Positions 1 to 7,959 of a DNA stretch of 64,000 nucleotides are shown here, one piece after another. The notes under the pieces were generated by a model. The model was not told the origin of the DNA. It saw only the letters and a list, made by a program, of their open reading frames with translations, and made no database searches. The translations under genes and the position numbers were made by a program. The stretch covers positions 20,567 to 84,566 of the forward strand of contig DATDHU010000154.1 of the NCBI GenBank assembly GCA_036521415.1, in the 5' to 3' direction. The stretch's first letter is position 1. Every line of letters starts with the position of its first letter. The DNA is from DASXMT01 sp036521415. GTDB lineage: Bacteria > Actinomycetota > Acidimicrobiia > Acidimicrobiales > RAAP-2.

Positions 1-575
1 AAGGCCGCCCGGTCACGGGCCGGGAGATAGATCCTGCCGCGGATCGCGTCTTCGCCGATGTCTTGGAGGTGCTCTGTCAGCTGCAGCCCGATGCACACCT
101 CGTCGGACAGCGCGACCCGAGCCGGTGTGCTAGCGCCGAACACCAAGAGCACCAACTGGCCGACCGGAACGGCCGAGAGCCGGCAGTAGTCGGCCAGCTC
201 CTCGATCGTCTCGTAACGCCGGACCGTCTGGTCGACCCGGTTGGCTTCGATCAGGGCGCGAAAGGGATCGAGGGGCAGGCTCAGTTCGGACAAGGTCGGC
301 ATCAGCCGCACGAGGATGGGATGGGTGGCCGTTCCCTCGTTGGCCCGCTCGAGCTCGGACTCGAGCCAGTCGAGCTGGGCCGGGCGGTCGCCTTCGACCT
401 CGTCGCCGATGTCGTCGGCCAAGCGGGCGAACCCGTAGATGGCCATCAAGTGGGAGCGCACCCGGCGGGGGAGGAAGAACGAGGCGACGGGGAAGTTCTC
501 CGAGCGGGCCTGACCCAGGATCGCGTCGGCATCAAGGTCTGGGATCGATGGTGAAACTCCTAGGGAGGATGGCAC
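1..575 (-). CDS. hpnC: Squalene/phytoene synthase family protein, HpnC-like (3' end outside window)
   Basis: About 191 N-terminal residues are visible before the gene leaves the window. The family condenses prenyl diphosphates head to head; HpnC-type members work on the way to squalene and hopanoids. Seen: an N-terminal SENFPVASFFLP segment, then IYGFARLADDIGDE, which carries the first Asp-rich motif (DDIGDE, about residues 60-65), and later QLTEHLQDIGEDA with the second Asp-rich region near the window edge. GTG at 573-575 is chosen because the family N-terminus begins about 16 residues after it. Hopanoid context lies off-window, so HpnC rather than phytoene synthase is inferred from the SENFPVAS motif. 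Confidence 0.82.
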   Translation of the reverse strand, partial: MPSSLGVSPSIPDLDADAILGQARSENFPVASFFLPRRVRSHLMAIYGFARLADDIGDEVEGDRPAQLDWLESELERANEGTATHPILVRLMPTLSELSLPLDPFRALIEANRVDQTVRRYETIEELADYCRLSAVPVGQLVLLVFGASTPARVALSDEVCIGLQLTEHLQDIGEDAIRGRIYLPARDRAA

Positions 576-591
576 GTTTGACCGGACCTTC

Positions 592-629
592 GTATAACAA
601 TGGTGACCAGCGGTTCGCCACTGTTATAC
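592..629. promoter_or_regulatory. Inverted repeat over the hpnC promoter (candidate operator)
   Basis: GTATAACAATGG (592-603) faces CCACTGTTATAC (618-629): 12-bp arms with one mismatch and a 14-bp spacer. Read on the minus strand, TTATAC at the proximal arm can act as a -10 box about 17 bases before the GTG start of the synthase gene. No T-run follows, which argues against a terminator. A TetR-type repressor is the likely reader, but which one is unknown. Confidence 0.5.
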
Positions 630-730
630 ATCGGGATCGCCAGGGGCCCAACATCCCACCCGAACAGGGCTATTGCCCGTTCCGTATGGTTTGGCCCCGA
701 CCCAGATCGGGCCAGCTGAGAACGCCTGTT

Positions 731-1744
731 CTACCGCATTCCCATCGAGACCCGGAAGAGTCGCAACAAGGCGTTGTCCGCCACCCGCCGTCCGGCGCTC
801 AGGGCGGCGTGGCCCTTGGCCCGGAGGTGGGGCGACACCCGTCCGGCGATTCCCTCGGTGATCCCCGAGGCGATGCCGGCGACGTCGGTCTCCCCCCGAA
901 GCTCGCGCGTCATGATCTCGAGGTACAGGGGAACGAAGGGCTTGAGCAGCGTGGCCAGCTCGGCCACTGCCTTCGTCTCGCTCATCGGCTCGTTGAGCGT
1001 GTCGAGCCCTTCACCCACGGCATCCACAGTTGAGAGGGCGGCGGCCAGGAAGATGTCGTGCTTCGAATCGAAGTAACGGTAGAACGAGCCCTTGGCGATG
1101 CCGGCCGCCTCGCAGATCTGGCCGACGTTCACCGTCGCGTAGCCCTCAGAGGCGAACGCCTGACGCGCCGCAGCCAGCAGCCGGGCCGCGGGAAGGGATG
1201 GCTCTGACCGGACGAGGTAGGTGGTCACGATCTGGTCCCACATCTCGACCGAGTAGGGCTCGGTTCGTTCGACGGCCAGTAGCTCGGGCAAGAGCTCGCC
1301 GATGGACGGAAGGGACAGTCGCCACCGGTCCCGGAGCAACCGGATCAGCTTGAGCGCCTCGACGTGCCGCTCGTCATAAAGGAACCGCTTCGACTCGACA
1401 GCGGTGGGCTCGGGCACCAGGCCCAGCCGGCGATAGTGGTGGATGCTGGGCACCGGGACCCCTGATCGGTCCGCCAGCTCGGCCACGGTGAGTAGGGCCG
1501 TGACGTCGCCGACCGGTCCGGTCGATGCGGTGCTGTCCCCGATGGCCGGCCCGCCCGGGGCGGCATACCCCTCGGGGCTCTCGAGTGCTGACCCGTCGAC
1601 TGCCCCGGCGGCTGACGCGTCGCCACGCCCGGCGGCTGACCCGTCGGCATCCGCGGTCACCGACCTGACGATTGACCGGGTGGCCGCCAACCCATCGGGA
1701 GCCGGGGGCGACGATCGCAGTTGATTCCGACGCTTACGGGTCAT
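731..1744 (-). CDS. MerR-TetR fusion transcriptional regulator
   Basis: A 337-residue protein with two DNA-binding modules. After a low-complexity Ala/Gly/Ser-rich N-terminus (about residues 1-80) comes a MerR-type winged helix-turn-helix (TVAELADRSGVPVPSIHHYRRLGLVPEP). A TetR N-terminal domain follows at roughly residues 180-235 (VGQICEAAGIAKGSFYRYFDSKHDIFLAA), with a TetR-like helical C-terminus. Such proteins are one-component regulators, but pairing two DNA-binding domains in one chain is uncommon. No gene is co-transcribed with it; targets could include itself (inverted repeat at 1804-1826) or the synthase gene downstream. The ATG at 1744 is used, though a start nearer the MerR domain is possible because the first 80 residues look unconserved. 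Confidence 0.85.
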   Translation of the reverse strand: MTRKRRNQLRSSPPAPDGLAATRSIVRSVTADADGSAAGRGDASAAGAVDGSALESPEGYAAPGGPAIGDSTASTGPVGDVTALLTVAELADRSGVPVPSIHHYRRLGLVPEPTAVESKRFLYDERHVEALKLIRLLRDRWRLSLPSIGELLPELLAVERTEPYSVEMWDQIVTTYLVRSEPSLPAARLLAAARQAFASEGYATVNVGQICEAAGIAKGSFYRYFDSKHDIFLAAALSTVDAVGEGLDTLNEPMSETKAVAELATLLKPFVPLYLEIMTRELRGETDVAGIASGITEGIAGRVSPHLRAKGHAALSAGRRVADNALLRLFRVSMGMR

Positions 1745-1803
1745 CGCCCTCCTTGCTCGTGGTCATGGTAGCCCTCACGTGGGCCACCAACCTGTTCGCG
1801 GCC

Positions 1804-1826
1804 GGTGAGGTTCAATTGGTCTCACC
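1804..1826. promoter_or_regulatory. Inverted repeat upstream of the MerR-TetR gene
   Basis: GGTGAG (1804-1809) and CTCACC (1821-1826) are separated by 11 bases, about 60-80 bases upstream of the regulator's start. This could be an autoregulatory operator. The arms are only 6 bp, so chance occurrence is possible. The rest of the 1745-1985 gap shows no gene. Confidence 0.25.
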
Positions 1827-1985
1827 AAGTCGTCCGGCGCCGCTGGGTCCTACCCGGATCGCAGGTCGAAGCTAACCGGGCGTGGACCACGAACAGGGGT
1901 CAGCCCGTCCGCCCGCACCTCGCCAAGGCTCCGTACGGTTCACCCGATCCCCTAGGATGACCAGGCGATCGAGTCTCATGGGGGT

Positions 1986-2774
1986 GTGTTCGTGGGGATT
2001 GACGGCGTGGCTCCCTCGAGAGTGGTCGGGGCCGCGGTCGGGCTGGCCCTGGCCGCCAACTATGTGCCGAGCACGGTCACGCTCGGGCAGTGGAGCCCGC
2101 TCCGTTCCCTCCCCCGCGACCTCTGTCGATGGCGCGGACCGAAGGGGAGAAAGGTGGCGCTCACATTCGACGACGGCCCCAACCCACACACCACCCCACA
2201 CCTGCTCGATCGGCTCGACCAGTTGGGTCTTCGCGCCACCTTCTTCTGCGTGGGCTCGCTCGTCGAGCGCGACGGGGACGTCGTCGGCGAGATCGCCCGC
2301 CGTGGCCACCAGGTGGAGACCCACGGCTATCGGCACGAACACCATCTCCTCCGGTCTCCGCAGTGGATCGTCAAGGACCTGCGACGGGCCATCGAGGTCA
2401 TGGCCGGGTGCGGCCATCCCTCGTCGTGGTACCGGCCGTCCTACGGCCAAGCGACCGGCGCCACGCTGGTCGTCGCCCGGGCCCTCGGACTGCGGACGGT
2501 GCTGTGGTCGTCGTGGGGACGGGAGTGGGCCACCAACGACCCGAACGAGGTAGCCGAGCGCGTCACCAGCCGGCTCGGCGGTGGGGCGATCATCCTGCTC
2601 CACGACAACGACGAGCTGGGCTCTCCGGGCATGTGGCGCGTCGGCCATGCAGCCTTGCCCCGGTTGGCCGCCGAGCTCGAACGCCGGGAGCTGGTTGCCG
2701 TCACACTTGACGAGCTGGTCCCAAACCGCCGGTCGGAGGCACGCGAAGCCGCTGGTATCGAAGTCGGCGCATAG
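1986..2774 (+). CDS. Polysaccharide deacetylase (NodB homology domain) family protein
   Basis: A 262-residue carbohydrate esterase 4 type protein that would remove N- or O-acetyl groups from cell-wall or extracellular polysaccharides. Metal and catalytic motifs are all present: TFDDGP (about residues 60-65), HGYRHEHH giving the H-x3-H metal ligands, RPSYG, and LLHDND near the C-terminus. A short hydrophobic N-terminal stretch (residues about 12-27) suggests a membrane anchor or signal. GTG at 1986 starts the ORF. It stands alone, divergent from the MerR-TetR regulator and convergent with the SDR behind it. Confidence 0.9.
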   Translation: MFVGIDGVAPSRVVGAAVGLALAANYVPSTVTLGQWSPLRSLPRDLCRWRGPKGRKVALTFDDGPNPHTTPHLLDRLDQLGLRATFFCVGSLVERDGDVVGEIARRGHQVETHGYRHEHHLLRSPQWIVKDLRRAIEVMAGCGHPSSWYRPSYGQATGATLVVARALGLRTVLWSSWGREWATNDPNEVAERVTSRLGGGAIILLHDNDELGSPGMWRVGHAALPRLAAELERRELVAVTLDELVPNRRSEAREAAGIEVGA

Positions 2775-2830
2775 CCGTTCCGAGCACCGCCTACCCGCTC
2801 GGGTCCGCTGGTCACGAGTCAGAGGGGTCG

Positions 2831-3637
2831 CTACGAGACAGTGGCACCGTCGATGGGCAGCACCACGCCCGACAGGTAGTCGGACTCCGCGCTGGCCAGG
2901 AAACCCACGACCTTGGCACAGTCCTCCGTACTGGCCGGGCGGCCGATGGCGTTCATGGCGTTGATCGAGACCAAGGTGTCGGATTCCATGGACTCGAAGG
3001 CCATGGCCAGGCGCCCGGTGGCCACGTACCCGGGTGCGATGCAGTTGACGGTGATGCCCGAGGACCCGAGGTCCTGGGCCAGGTACCGGGTGTACATGGC
3101 GATGCCGGCCTTGGCCACGCCGTAGTGGGCATAGGCACCTTGCCTTCCGCCCCGGAGTCCCGAGATGCTGGCCACCGTCACGATCTTCCCCGATCCCTGG
3201 CGCTTGAGGAGCGGGGCCACGGCTACACAGGTGTTGACCGTGCCGTACAGGTTCTTTTTCATCACGGCATCGAACTCGTCCAGATCGAGCTCGGACGCCC
3301 GCCCCTCGAACGGTGAGCCCAGACCTCCGCCGGCGTTGCAGACGACGATGTCGAGCCCTGACCAGGCCTCCTCGACGGTGGCCACCGCCTGTCGCATGGC
3401 GTCGGGATCGGTGACGTCCGTCTCGAGGGCCAGGGCACGCCGGCCGAAAGCCAGGATCTCCTCGGCGGTGGTGTCCGCGGTCATGAGCACCGCCTCTGAC
3501 TCATACTCACGGTACGAGTGCAGGTCGATATCGAGCACGGCGATATCGGCACCCAGCTTGGCCAGGTGCAGGGCGTAGGCCCGTCCCAGCCCCCGCGCCG
3601 CGCCGGTCACCAGCGCAGTCTTTCCTTCGAGCGTCAT
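2831..3637 (-). CDS. SDR family oxidoreductase
   Basis: A 268-residue short-chain dehydrogenase/reductase using NAD(P). Seen: TGAARGLG (Rossmann glycine motif, residues about 11-18), NAGGG, catalytic Ser in VASISG, and the YGVAK active-site motif. Between beta-2 and beta-3 there is an insert of about 20 residues (DIDLHSYREYESE...), a feature also seen in mycofactocin-associated SDRs, so a tightly bound cofactor is possible. The frame is open far upstream into the broken repeat gene, but ATG 3635-3637 has a good ribosome site (AGGGGAG, 4 bases upstream) and begins exactly at the SDR N-terminus. Confidence 0.88.
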   Translation of the reverse strand: MTLEGKTALVTGAARGLGRAYALHLAKLGADIAVLDIDLHSYREYESEAVLMTADTTAEEILAFGRRALALETDVTDPDAMRQAVATVEEAWSGLDIVVCNAGGGLGSPFEGRASELDLDEFDAVMKKNLYGTVNTCVAVAPLLKRQGSGKIVTVASISGLRGGRQGAYAHYGVAKAGIAMYTRYLAQDLGSSGITVNCIAPGYVATGRLAMAFESMESDTLVSINAMNAIGRPASTEDCAKVVGFLASAESDYLSGVVLPIDGATVS

Positions 3638-4752
3638 GGCTCCCCTGTCTTTGCGTCGTTCATCGGCGCCCCCATGTTGGTCGCGCCGGACGGAGGCGCA
3701 CCATTCCTCGGCATGAGCATCCCGCGGGACGAGCGTGCGCCCGTCATGCACGGCTTGCATGGCCAGCGAGTCGCCGTACTCGCCGACCCGGAGGGGGCCC
3801 GGGCTTATGACAGAGCCGTAGAACCGGGTGTCGCCGAACGTGAACACGGCCCCGTCGGAGGTGGCCATCGCATATCCAAGATCGGACGGACTCCGCGCCA
3901 ACGTGAGCACCGAGCGGTCGAGACCGATCCCGCCCATGGAGCCGAAGTAGGTGGCGTCTCCGTAGCTGAAGACCCCGCCGTCGTTGGCCACCAACCAATA
4001 GCCACGACCGTCGGAGGTCGTTGCCATGCCGACCACGGGCTGGTTCAAAGGCTGGCCCCCGAGAGAGCCGGAGAAGGTGGCGTCCCCGAAGGTGAAGATC
4101 CCACCGTCCGAAGCCACCAGCCAGTACCCACGGCCATCCGCGGTGGCGGCCATGCCGACGACCGGCTTGTTCAACGAATGGCCGCCCATCGAGCTGTGGA
4201 ACCCTGCGTCGCCGAAGGCGAAGACGCCGCCGTCAGCGGCCACCTCCCAGTAGCCATGGCCATCCGGAGTCGACGCCATGCCCACGATGGGGCGTCGAGG
4301 CGCTGGCCGCCCATTGAGCCGTGGAATCGCGCATCGCCGAAAGCGAAGAGGCCCCCGTCCGCCGCGATCAGCTAGTACCCGCCGCCGTCGGGGGTAACGG
4401 CCATGCCGACGACGGGCCGGTTGAGGGGGTGCCCGGCCATGGAGCCGTAGAAGCTGGCGTCGCCGAAGCTGAACACCTCACCGTCAGAGGCGGCGAGCCA
4501 GTAACCCTTCCCATTGGGGGTCGAGGACATGCCGACCACGGGGTCACCCGGAGCCAAGACCTGGGCTTCGTGCCCTCGAGCCTCGCTGACCCAGGTAGTT
4601 CGGGCATGCGCCGGCCGGCTCCTCGGGACGGCGATGGCGGGAGCGGCGAGGGTCGCAGTGAGGGCGAGCACTGCCCCGACCAGACACACGGAGCGGTGGT
4701 GCAGAACACCGGCAACCCGTCCACCCCTGCCCAAAGCCCCCCCGGTGTCCAC
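3638..4752 (-). pseudogene. Secreted YWLVA/FGDA-repeat protein, broken by a nonsense codon and a frameshift
   Basis: The reading frame begins at GTG 4750-4752 with an N-terminal signal-like segment (VGAVLALTATLAAPAIA), then about 50-residue repeats of the form VVGMAxTxDGxGYWLVAxDGGxFxFGDAxFxGSxGG. At 4372-4374 the conserved Trp codon of GYW is TAG (TGG to TAG). The repeat continues in frame after that stop until about 4289-4292, where a 4-G run (5 expected) shifts the frame; the remaining three to four repeats run in the new frame directly into the SDR without a stop. The family probably folds as an extracellular propeller; its function is unknown. Either the gene is dead or two sequencing errors occur. 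Confidence 0.8.
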
Positions 4753-4982
4753 TGGGAACCCCCCTTGACGACGCGAGACTCCATCCCACCCAGCAGGTTC
4801 AGTTCTCAGTTCAGGCGGTGACCGGCGCCTCCGGGTGGTGAGTTTGGTCTACCCAGATTTTGGTTACATGTACCCGGTTTTTGGAATTCTCAAAAGAGCG
4901 CCAACAGCAAACACTTGGATGAGTTCACAGGTGATGAGCGTGGCCCGTCTTGGTGGGTTCTGGCGAGAATCGCAACCAGTTC

Positions 4983-5180
4983 TATGCGGCGGCCGGCTCC
5001 TCGGGGCGGCGGCGGGAGCGCCGCAGCGTCGCGGTGACGGCCAACACGACCACGGCCAACACACCGACCGGTGGCGCAGGACACCAGCAACTCGTCCACC
5101 CCTGCTCAAGGCCGCCCTCATGTCCACTCGGAGCCCCCTTTGACGACGCCGGTTTGAACGACGCCGGGCCTCCACCCCGG
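4983..5180 (-). pseudogene. Decayed duplicate of the repeat protein's 5' end
   Basis: Plus-strand sequence from about 4986 to 5220 aligns by eye with 4615-4830: both share GCCGGCTCCTCGGG, GTCCACCCCTGC, TGTCCACT and the stretch reading TGACCGG(T/C)GCCTCC. On the minus strand the copy encodes a degenerate version of the repeat protein's start (RGGRVAGVLRHRSVC versus RGGRVAGVLHHRSVC) and then loses frame. The copied unit includes the last few codons of the CMD-family gene at 5196, so a segment spanning the intergenic region was duplicated in tandem and then decayed. Bases 4831-4982 contain nothing recognisable. Confidence 0.65.
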
Positions 5181-5195
5181 CAGTTACCTCCTGGT

Positions 5196-6161
5196 TCAGA
5201 CGCTGACCGGTGCCTCCTGCCCGTACAGCACGTCGCCGTCGTCGGCCAGGTCGTAGTACTCGACCCCTTCGGTCACGTGGGCTTCGTCGCCGGCCAGGGC
5301 CACCGCCACCTTCTGCGCGCTGTTGCGCAGGATGTCGAAGACGATCTCCACGACCTCGGCCGGGTCGAAGTACGTGCGCACCTGGACCACCAGCTCGGGG
5401 GTGATCTCGGCCGGTTGGGTGATGACGGCGTCGGTGAGCCGGAGGGCCACCTTGTGGCGCTCGGTGAGGTCGGTCGTCTCATACCAGTCGATCTTGGTGA
5501 ACATCGACTCATCGGCCCCCGCCCTGATGGCCTGCACCGAGCGCGTCGACTGGCAGATACGGCAGTTGTGCTGGCGCGCCCCTCGAAGCCGGACCAGCTC
5601 GGTGGTGACCGGGTCGAGCTGATCCATGCGGGCGATGGTCTTCATCAGGTCATCGAACCGCTCCCCTACGTCGGTTGCGGCCGGGCGGTCACGACCGGCG
5701 ACCGCGCCGACCTGTCGCACGTCGAAGAGCCGGGCGATGGTCAGTTCCATCCGCCGCTCGTAGTCGAAGGCATACAGCCCGATGACGAAGCCACCCAGCT
5801 CGTCGGGCGGCAGCTGGCCGCTCAGGGCACCCCGGTCGGCGTCTCCGATGCCGGCCACATCGATCACGAACCGCTCGGTGAAATCCAGGACCACGCGCTC
5901 GGTCTCGGTGAACAGCGGTGACGTCGGCCATTCGGCCAGGGCCACCATTTTGTCGGCGGGCAGCCGGGGCGCGCCCTTCGGCCGGCGATCGCCGGACTCC
6001 GGGTCCCGCAAGAGCATGGCGATGCGGTTCCGCGCTAGCTCGAGCAGCTCGGGGTTGGCGGCGCCCCACACGCAGTCGCTCAATGCAGTCAGGGCGAGCA
6101 GGGGCTCAGGGGCCAGGCGGGGCCTGGGGTCCTCGCCCGTGGTCAAGGTGATCCAGTCCAT
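5196..6161 (-). CDS. Carboxymuconolactone decarboxylase (AhpD-like) family protein
   Basis: A 321-residue all-helical protein apparently made of two CMD-like halves. The second half carries the redox motif HNCRICQSTRS with C200 and C203 (CxxC), as in AhpD-type disulfide reductases that handle peroxides or similar oxidants. The first half lacks the CxxC. The length is near twice a single CMD domain. ATG at 6161 is used. Its last codons are repeated in the duplicated segment around 4815-4830. The gene diverges from the MFS/TetR operon across 6162-6360. Substrate unknown. Confidence 0.82.
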   Translation of the reverse strand: MDWITLTTGEDPRPRLAPEPLLALTALSDCVWGAANPELLELARNRIAMLLRDPESGDRRPKGAPRLPADKMVALAEWPTSPLFTETERVVLDFTERFVIDVAGIGDADRGALSGQLPPDELGGFVIGLYAFDYERRMELTIARLFDVRQVGAVAGRDRPAATDVGERFDDLMKTIARMDQLDPVTTELVRLRGARQHNCRICQSTRSVQAIRAGADESMFTKIDWYETTDLTERHKVALRLTDAVITQPAEITPELVVQVRTYFDPAEVVEIVFDILRNSAQKVAVALAGDEAHVTEGVEYYDLADDGDVLYGQEAPVSV

Positions 6162-6283
6162 GTCTCATAGTGTTTCAGGATTGGCCGCGCCTGGCTGGCC
6201 GGGCGGCCGACGGGACTCGATGGATCGACAGGCTCGACGTGTCGAGGGCCGTGCGCGGCGCAAGTTGTTCGACCGCCGCAGGA

Positions 6284-6312
6284 TTGACAACCCGACCGTA
6301 TTTCAATACAGT
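6284..6312 (+). promoter_or_regulatory. Sigma-70-like promoter with embedded operator for the MFS-TetR operon
   Basis: TTGACA (6284-6289), a 17-bp spacer and TACAGT (6307-6312) make a good promoter, giving a leader of about 42 bases to ATG 6361. A perfect palindrome GTATT-TC-AATAC (6298-6309) overlaps the spacer and the -10 box, exactly where a repressor would block RNA polymerase. The TetR encoded second in the operon is the obvious candidate reader. Confidence 0.68.
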
Positions 6313-6360
6313 CCGTCTTGATTCTAAATCCACAGAAACGACGATCCGGGGAGACGATCC

Positions 6361-7959
6361 ATGGCCAGGCTCGATCGGAAATGGTGGACCTTGATCGCCG
6401 TGTGCACGGCGATCTTCATGCTGTTGCTGGACATCACCGTGGTCAACGTGGCCCTGCCCGACATCCAGCGGTCGCTGCACTCGTCGTTCAGTGACCTTCA
6501 GTGGGTGGTGGACGCCTACGCGTTGACCCTGGCCGCCTTCTTGCTCACCGCCGGGGTCGTCGGCGACATGTTCGGGCGGCGAGAGGTATTCGCCATCGGG
6601 CTCGGGGTGTTCTCGGTGGCCTCGCTGGTGTGCGGGCTGTCGACCACGTCGTTGATGCTGAACCTGTCCCGAGCCGTGCAAGGGGTGGGCGGCGCCATCA
6701 TGTTCGCCACCTCACTGGCCCTCATCGCCCAGGCCTTCCAAGGGAAGGACCGAGGGACGGCATTCGGGATCTTCGGCGCCGTCACTGGTGGCGCGGTGGC
6801 CGTCGGCCCGCTGGTCGGCGGGGCGATCACCAGCGGCATCGGCTGGCGTTGGATCTTCTTCGTCAACGTGCCCATCGGGGTCGGGGCCATCATCATCACG
6901 CTGGCCCGAATCCAAGAGTCGCGGGACCCCAACACCAGGCGGATCGACTGGATCGGCTTCGTCACCTTCTCGGGCTCGCTCTTCATGCTGGTGTTCGCCT
7001 TGGTCCGCGGGAACACGGCCGGGTGGGGAAGCGCCCAGATCGTCGGCTTGCTGATCGGAGCGGGCATCCTCATGGCCGTCTTCTTGGTGGCCGAGCTCCG
7101 CCTACGCGACCCGATGCTCGACCTCGCCTTGTTCCGGCGACCGGCCATGATCGGCATCTCGGGAGCGGCTTTCACCCTTTCGGCCTCCATCTTCGCCCTG
7201 TTCTTGTACCTGACGCTGTTCATCCAGGACGACCTCGGCTACGGGCCGCTCGCCGCCGGGGTCAGGTTCCTCCCCCTCACCCTCCTTGCCTTCATCGTGG
7301 CTCCGGTGGCGGGCAAGCTCACCGTCCGGTTCCCGGCGCGCTACATGCTGGGCATCGGCCTCCTGTTGGTTGCCGGCGGCTGCCTGTTGATGGCCACCAT
7401 TCAGCCCACCTCGCAATGGACGGTGCTGCTCCCCGGGTTCATCCTGGCCGGTGCTGGCATCGGGATGATCAATCCCGTGCTTGCCTCGTCGGCGGTGGCC
7501 GTGGTGCCACCGGAGCGCAGCGGCATGGCCTCGGGGATCAACTCCACGTTCCGGCAGGTGGGCATAGCCACCGGTATCGCCGGGCTGGGCGCCGTCTTCC
7601 AGAGCGACATCCGGACCAAGGTGACCGACTCCCTGTTGAGCACGCCGGCCGGGCAGCAGGTGGCGGCCCAGCACGGCGCACAGCTGGGCCCGGCCCTCAC
7701 CGCCGGTCAGGTACAGCAAGCAGTGGCCGGGCTCCCCCCCGCTCAGGCCCACGCCCTCAGTACGGCGTACCACACCGGCTTCGCCAGCTCCCTCAATTTG
7801 TTGATGGTGATCGGCGCCATCATCGCCTTCGTCGGCGCCGTCGGGTCCTTCATCCTGGTCCGCCAGCGGGACTTCATCTCCGGCCATCAACCGGAGCAGG
7901 GGGCGCCTGGAGGACCGGGGCCGCCCAAAGAAGTCGAGCCGGCTCCGGTGGTGGCATGA
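6361..7959 (+). CDS. MFS transporter, DHA2 (EmrB/QacA) type drug exporter
   Basis: A 532-residue, 14-helix proton-driven exporter. The N-terminus shows the DHA2 signature LLLDITVVNVALPDIQ in helix 1, then GDMFGRRE (motif A, loop 2-3), SRAVQGVGGA in helix 4, and GPLVGGAI (motif C) in helix 5. A ribosome site (GGGGAG) sits 7-8 bases before ATG 6361. Its stop overlaps the start of the TetR gene (ATGA, 7956-7959), so the two are translated together, the usual layout of an exporter with its own repressor. Substrate is unknown; multidrug or toxic-metabolite export is inferred. Confidence 0.92.
   Translation: MARLDRKWWTLIAVCTAIFMLLLDITVVNVALPDIQRSLHSSFSDLQWVVDAYALTLAAFLLTAGVVGDMFGRREVFAIGLGVFSVASLVCGLSTTSLMLNLSRAVQGVGGAIMFATSLALIAQAFQGKDRGTAFGIFGAVTGGAVAVGPLVGGAITSGIGWRWIFFVNVPIGVGAIIITLARIQESRDPNTRRIDWIGFVTFSGSLFMLVFALVRGNTAGWGSAQIVGLLIGAGILMAVFLVAELRLRDPMLDLALFRRPAMIGISGAAFTLSASIFALFLYLTLFIQDDLGYGPLAAGVRFLPLTLLAFIVAPVAGKLTVRFPARYMLGIGLLLVAGGCLLMATIQPTSQWTVLLPGFILAGAGIGMINPVLASSAVAVVPPERSGMASGINSTFRQVGIATGIAGLGAVFQSDIRTKVTDSLLSTPAGQQVAAQHGAQLGPALTAGQVQQAVAGLPPAQAHALSTAYHTGFASSLNLLMVIGAIIAFVGAVGSFILVRQRDFISGHQPEQGAPGGPGPPKEVEPAPVVA

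Noticed and set aside
2831..4285. A fused propeller-SDR protein of 484 residues
   Set aside because: The fusion arises only because the repeat gene has lost its frame and stop; the SDR has its own ATG and strong ribosome site at 3637.
6501..7955. Upstream extension of the TetR reading frame across the exporter gene
   Set aside because: The sequence is Arg/His/Gly-rich shadow translation of the MFS gene in another frame; the true TetR start is ATG 7956.
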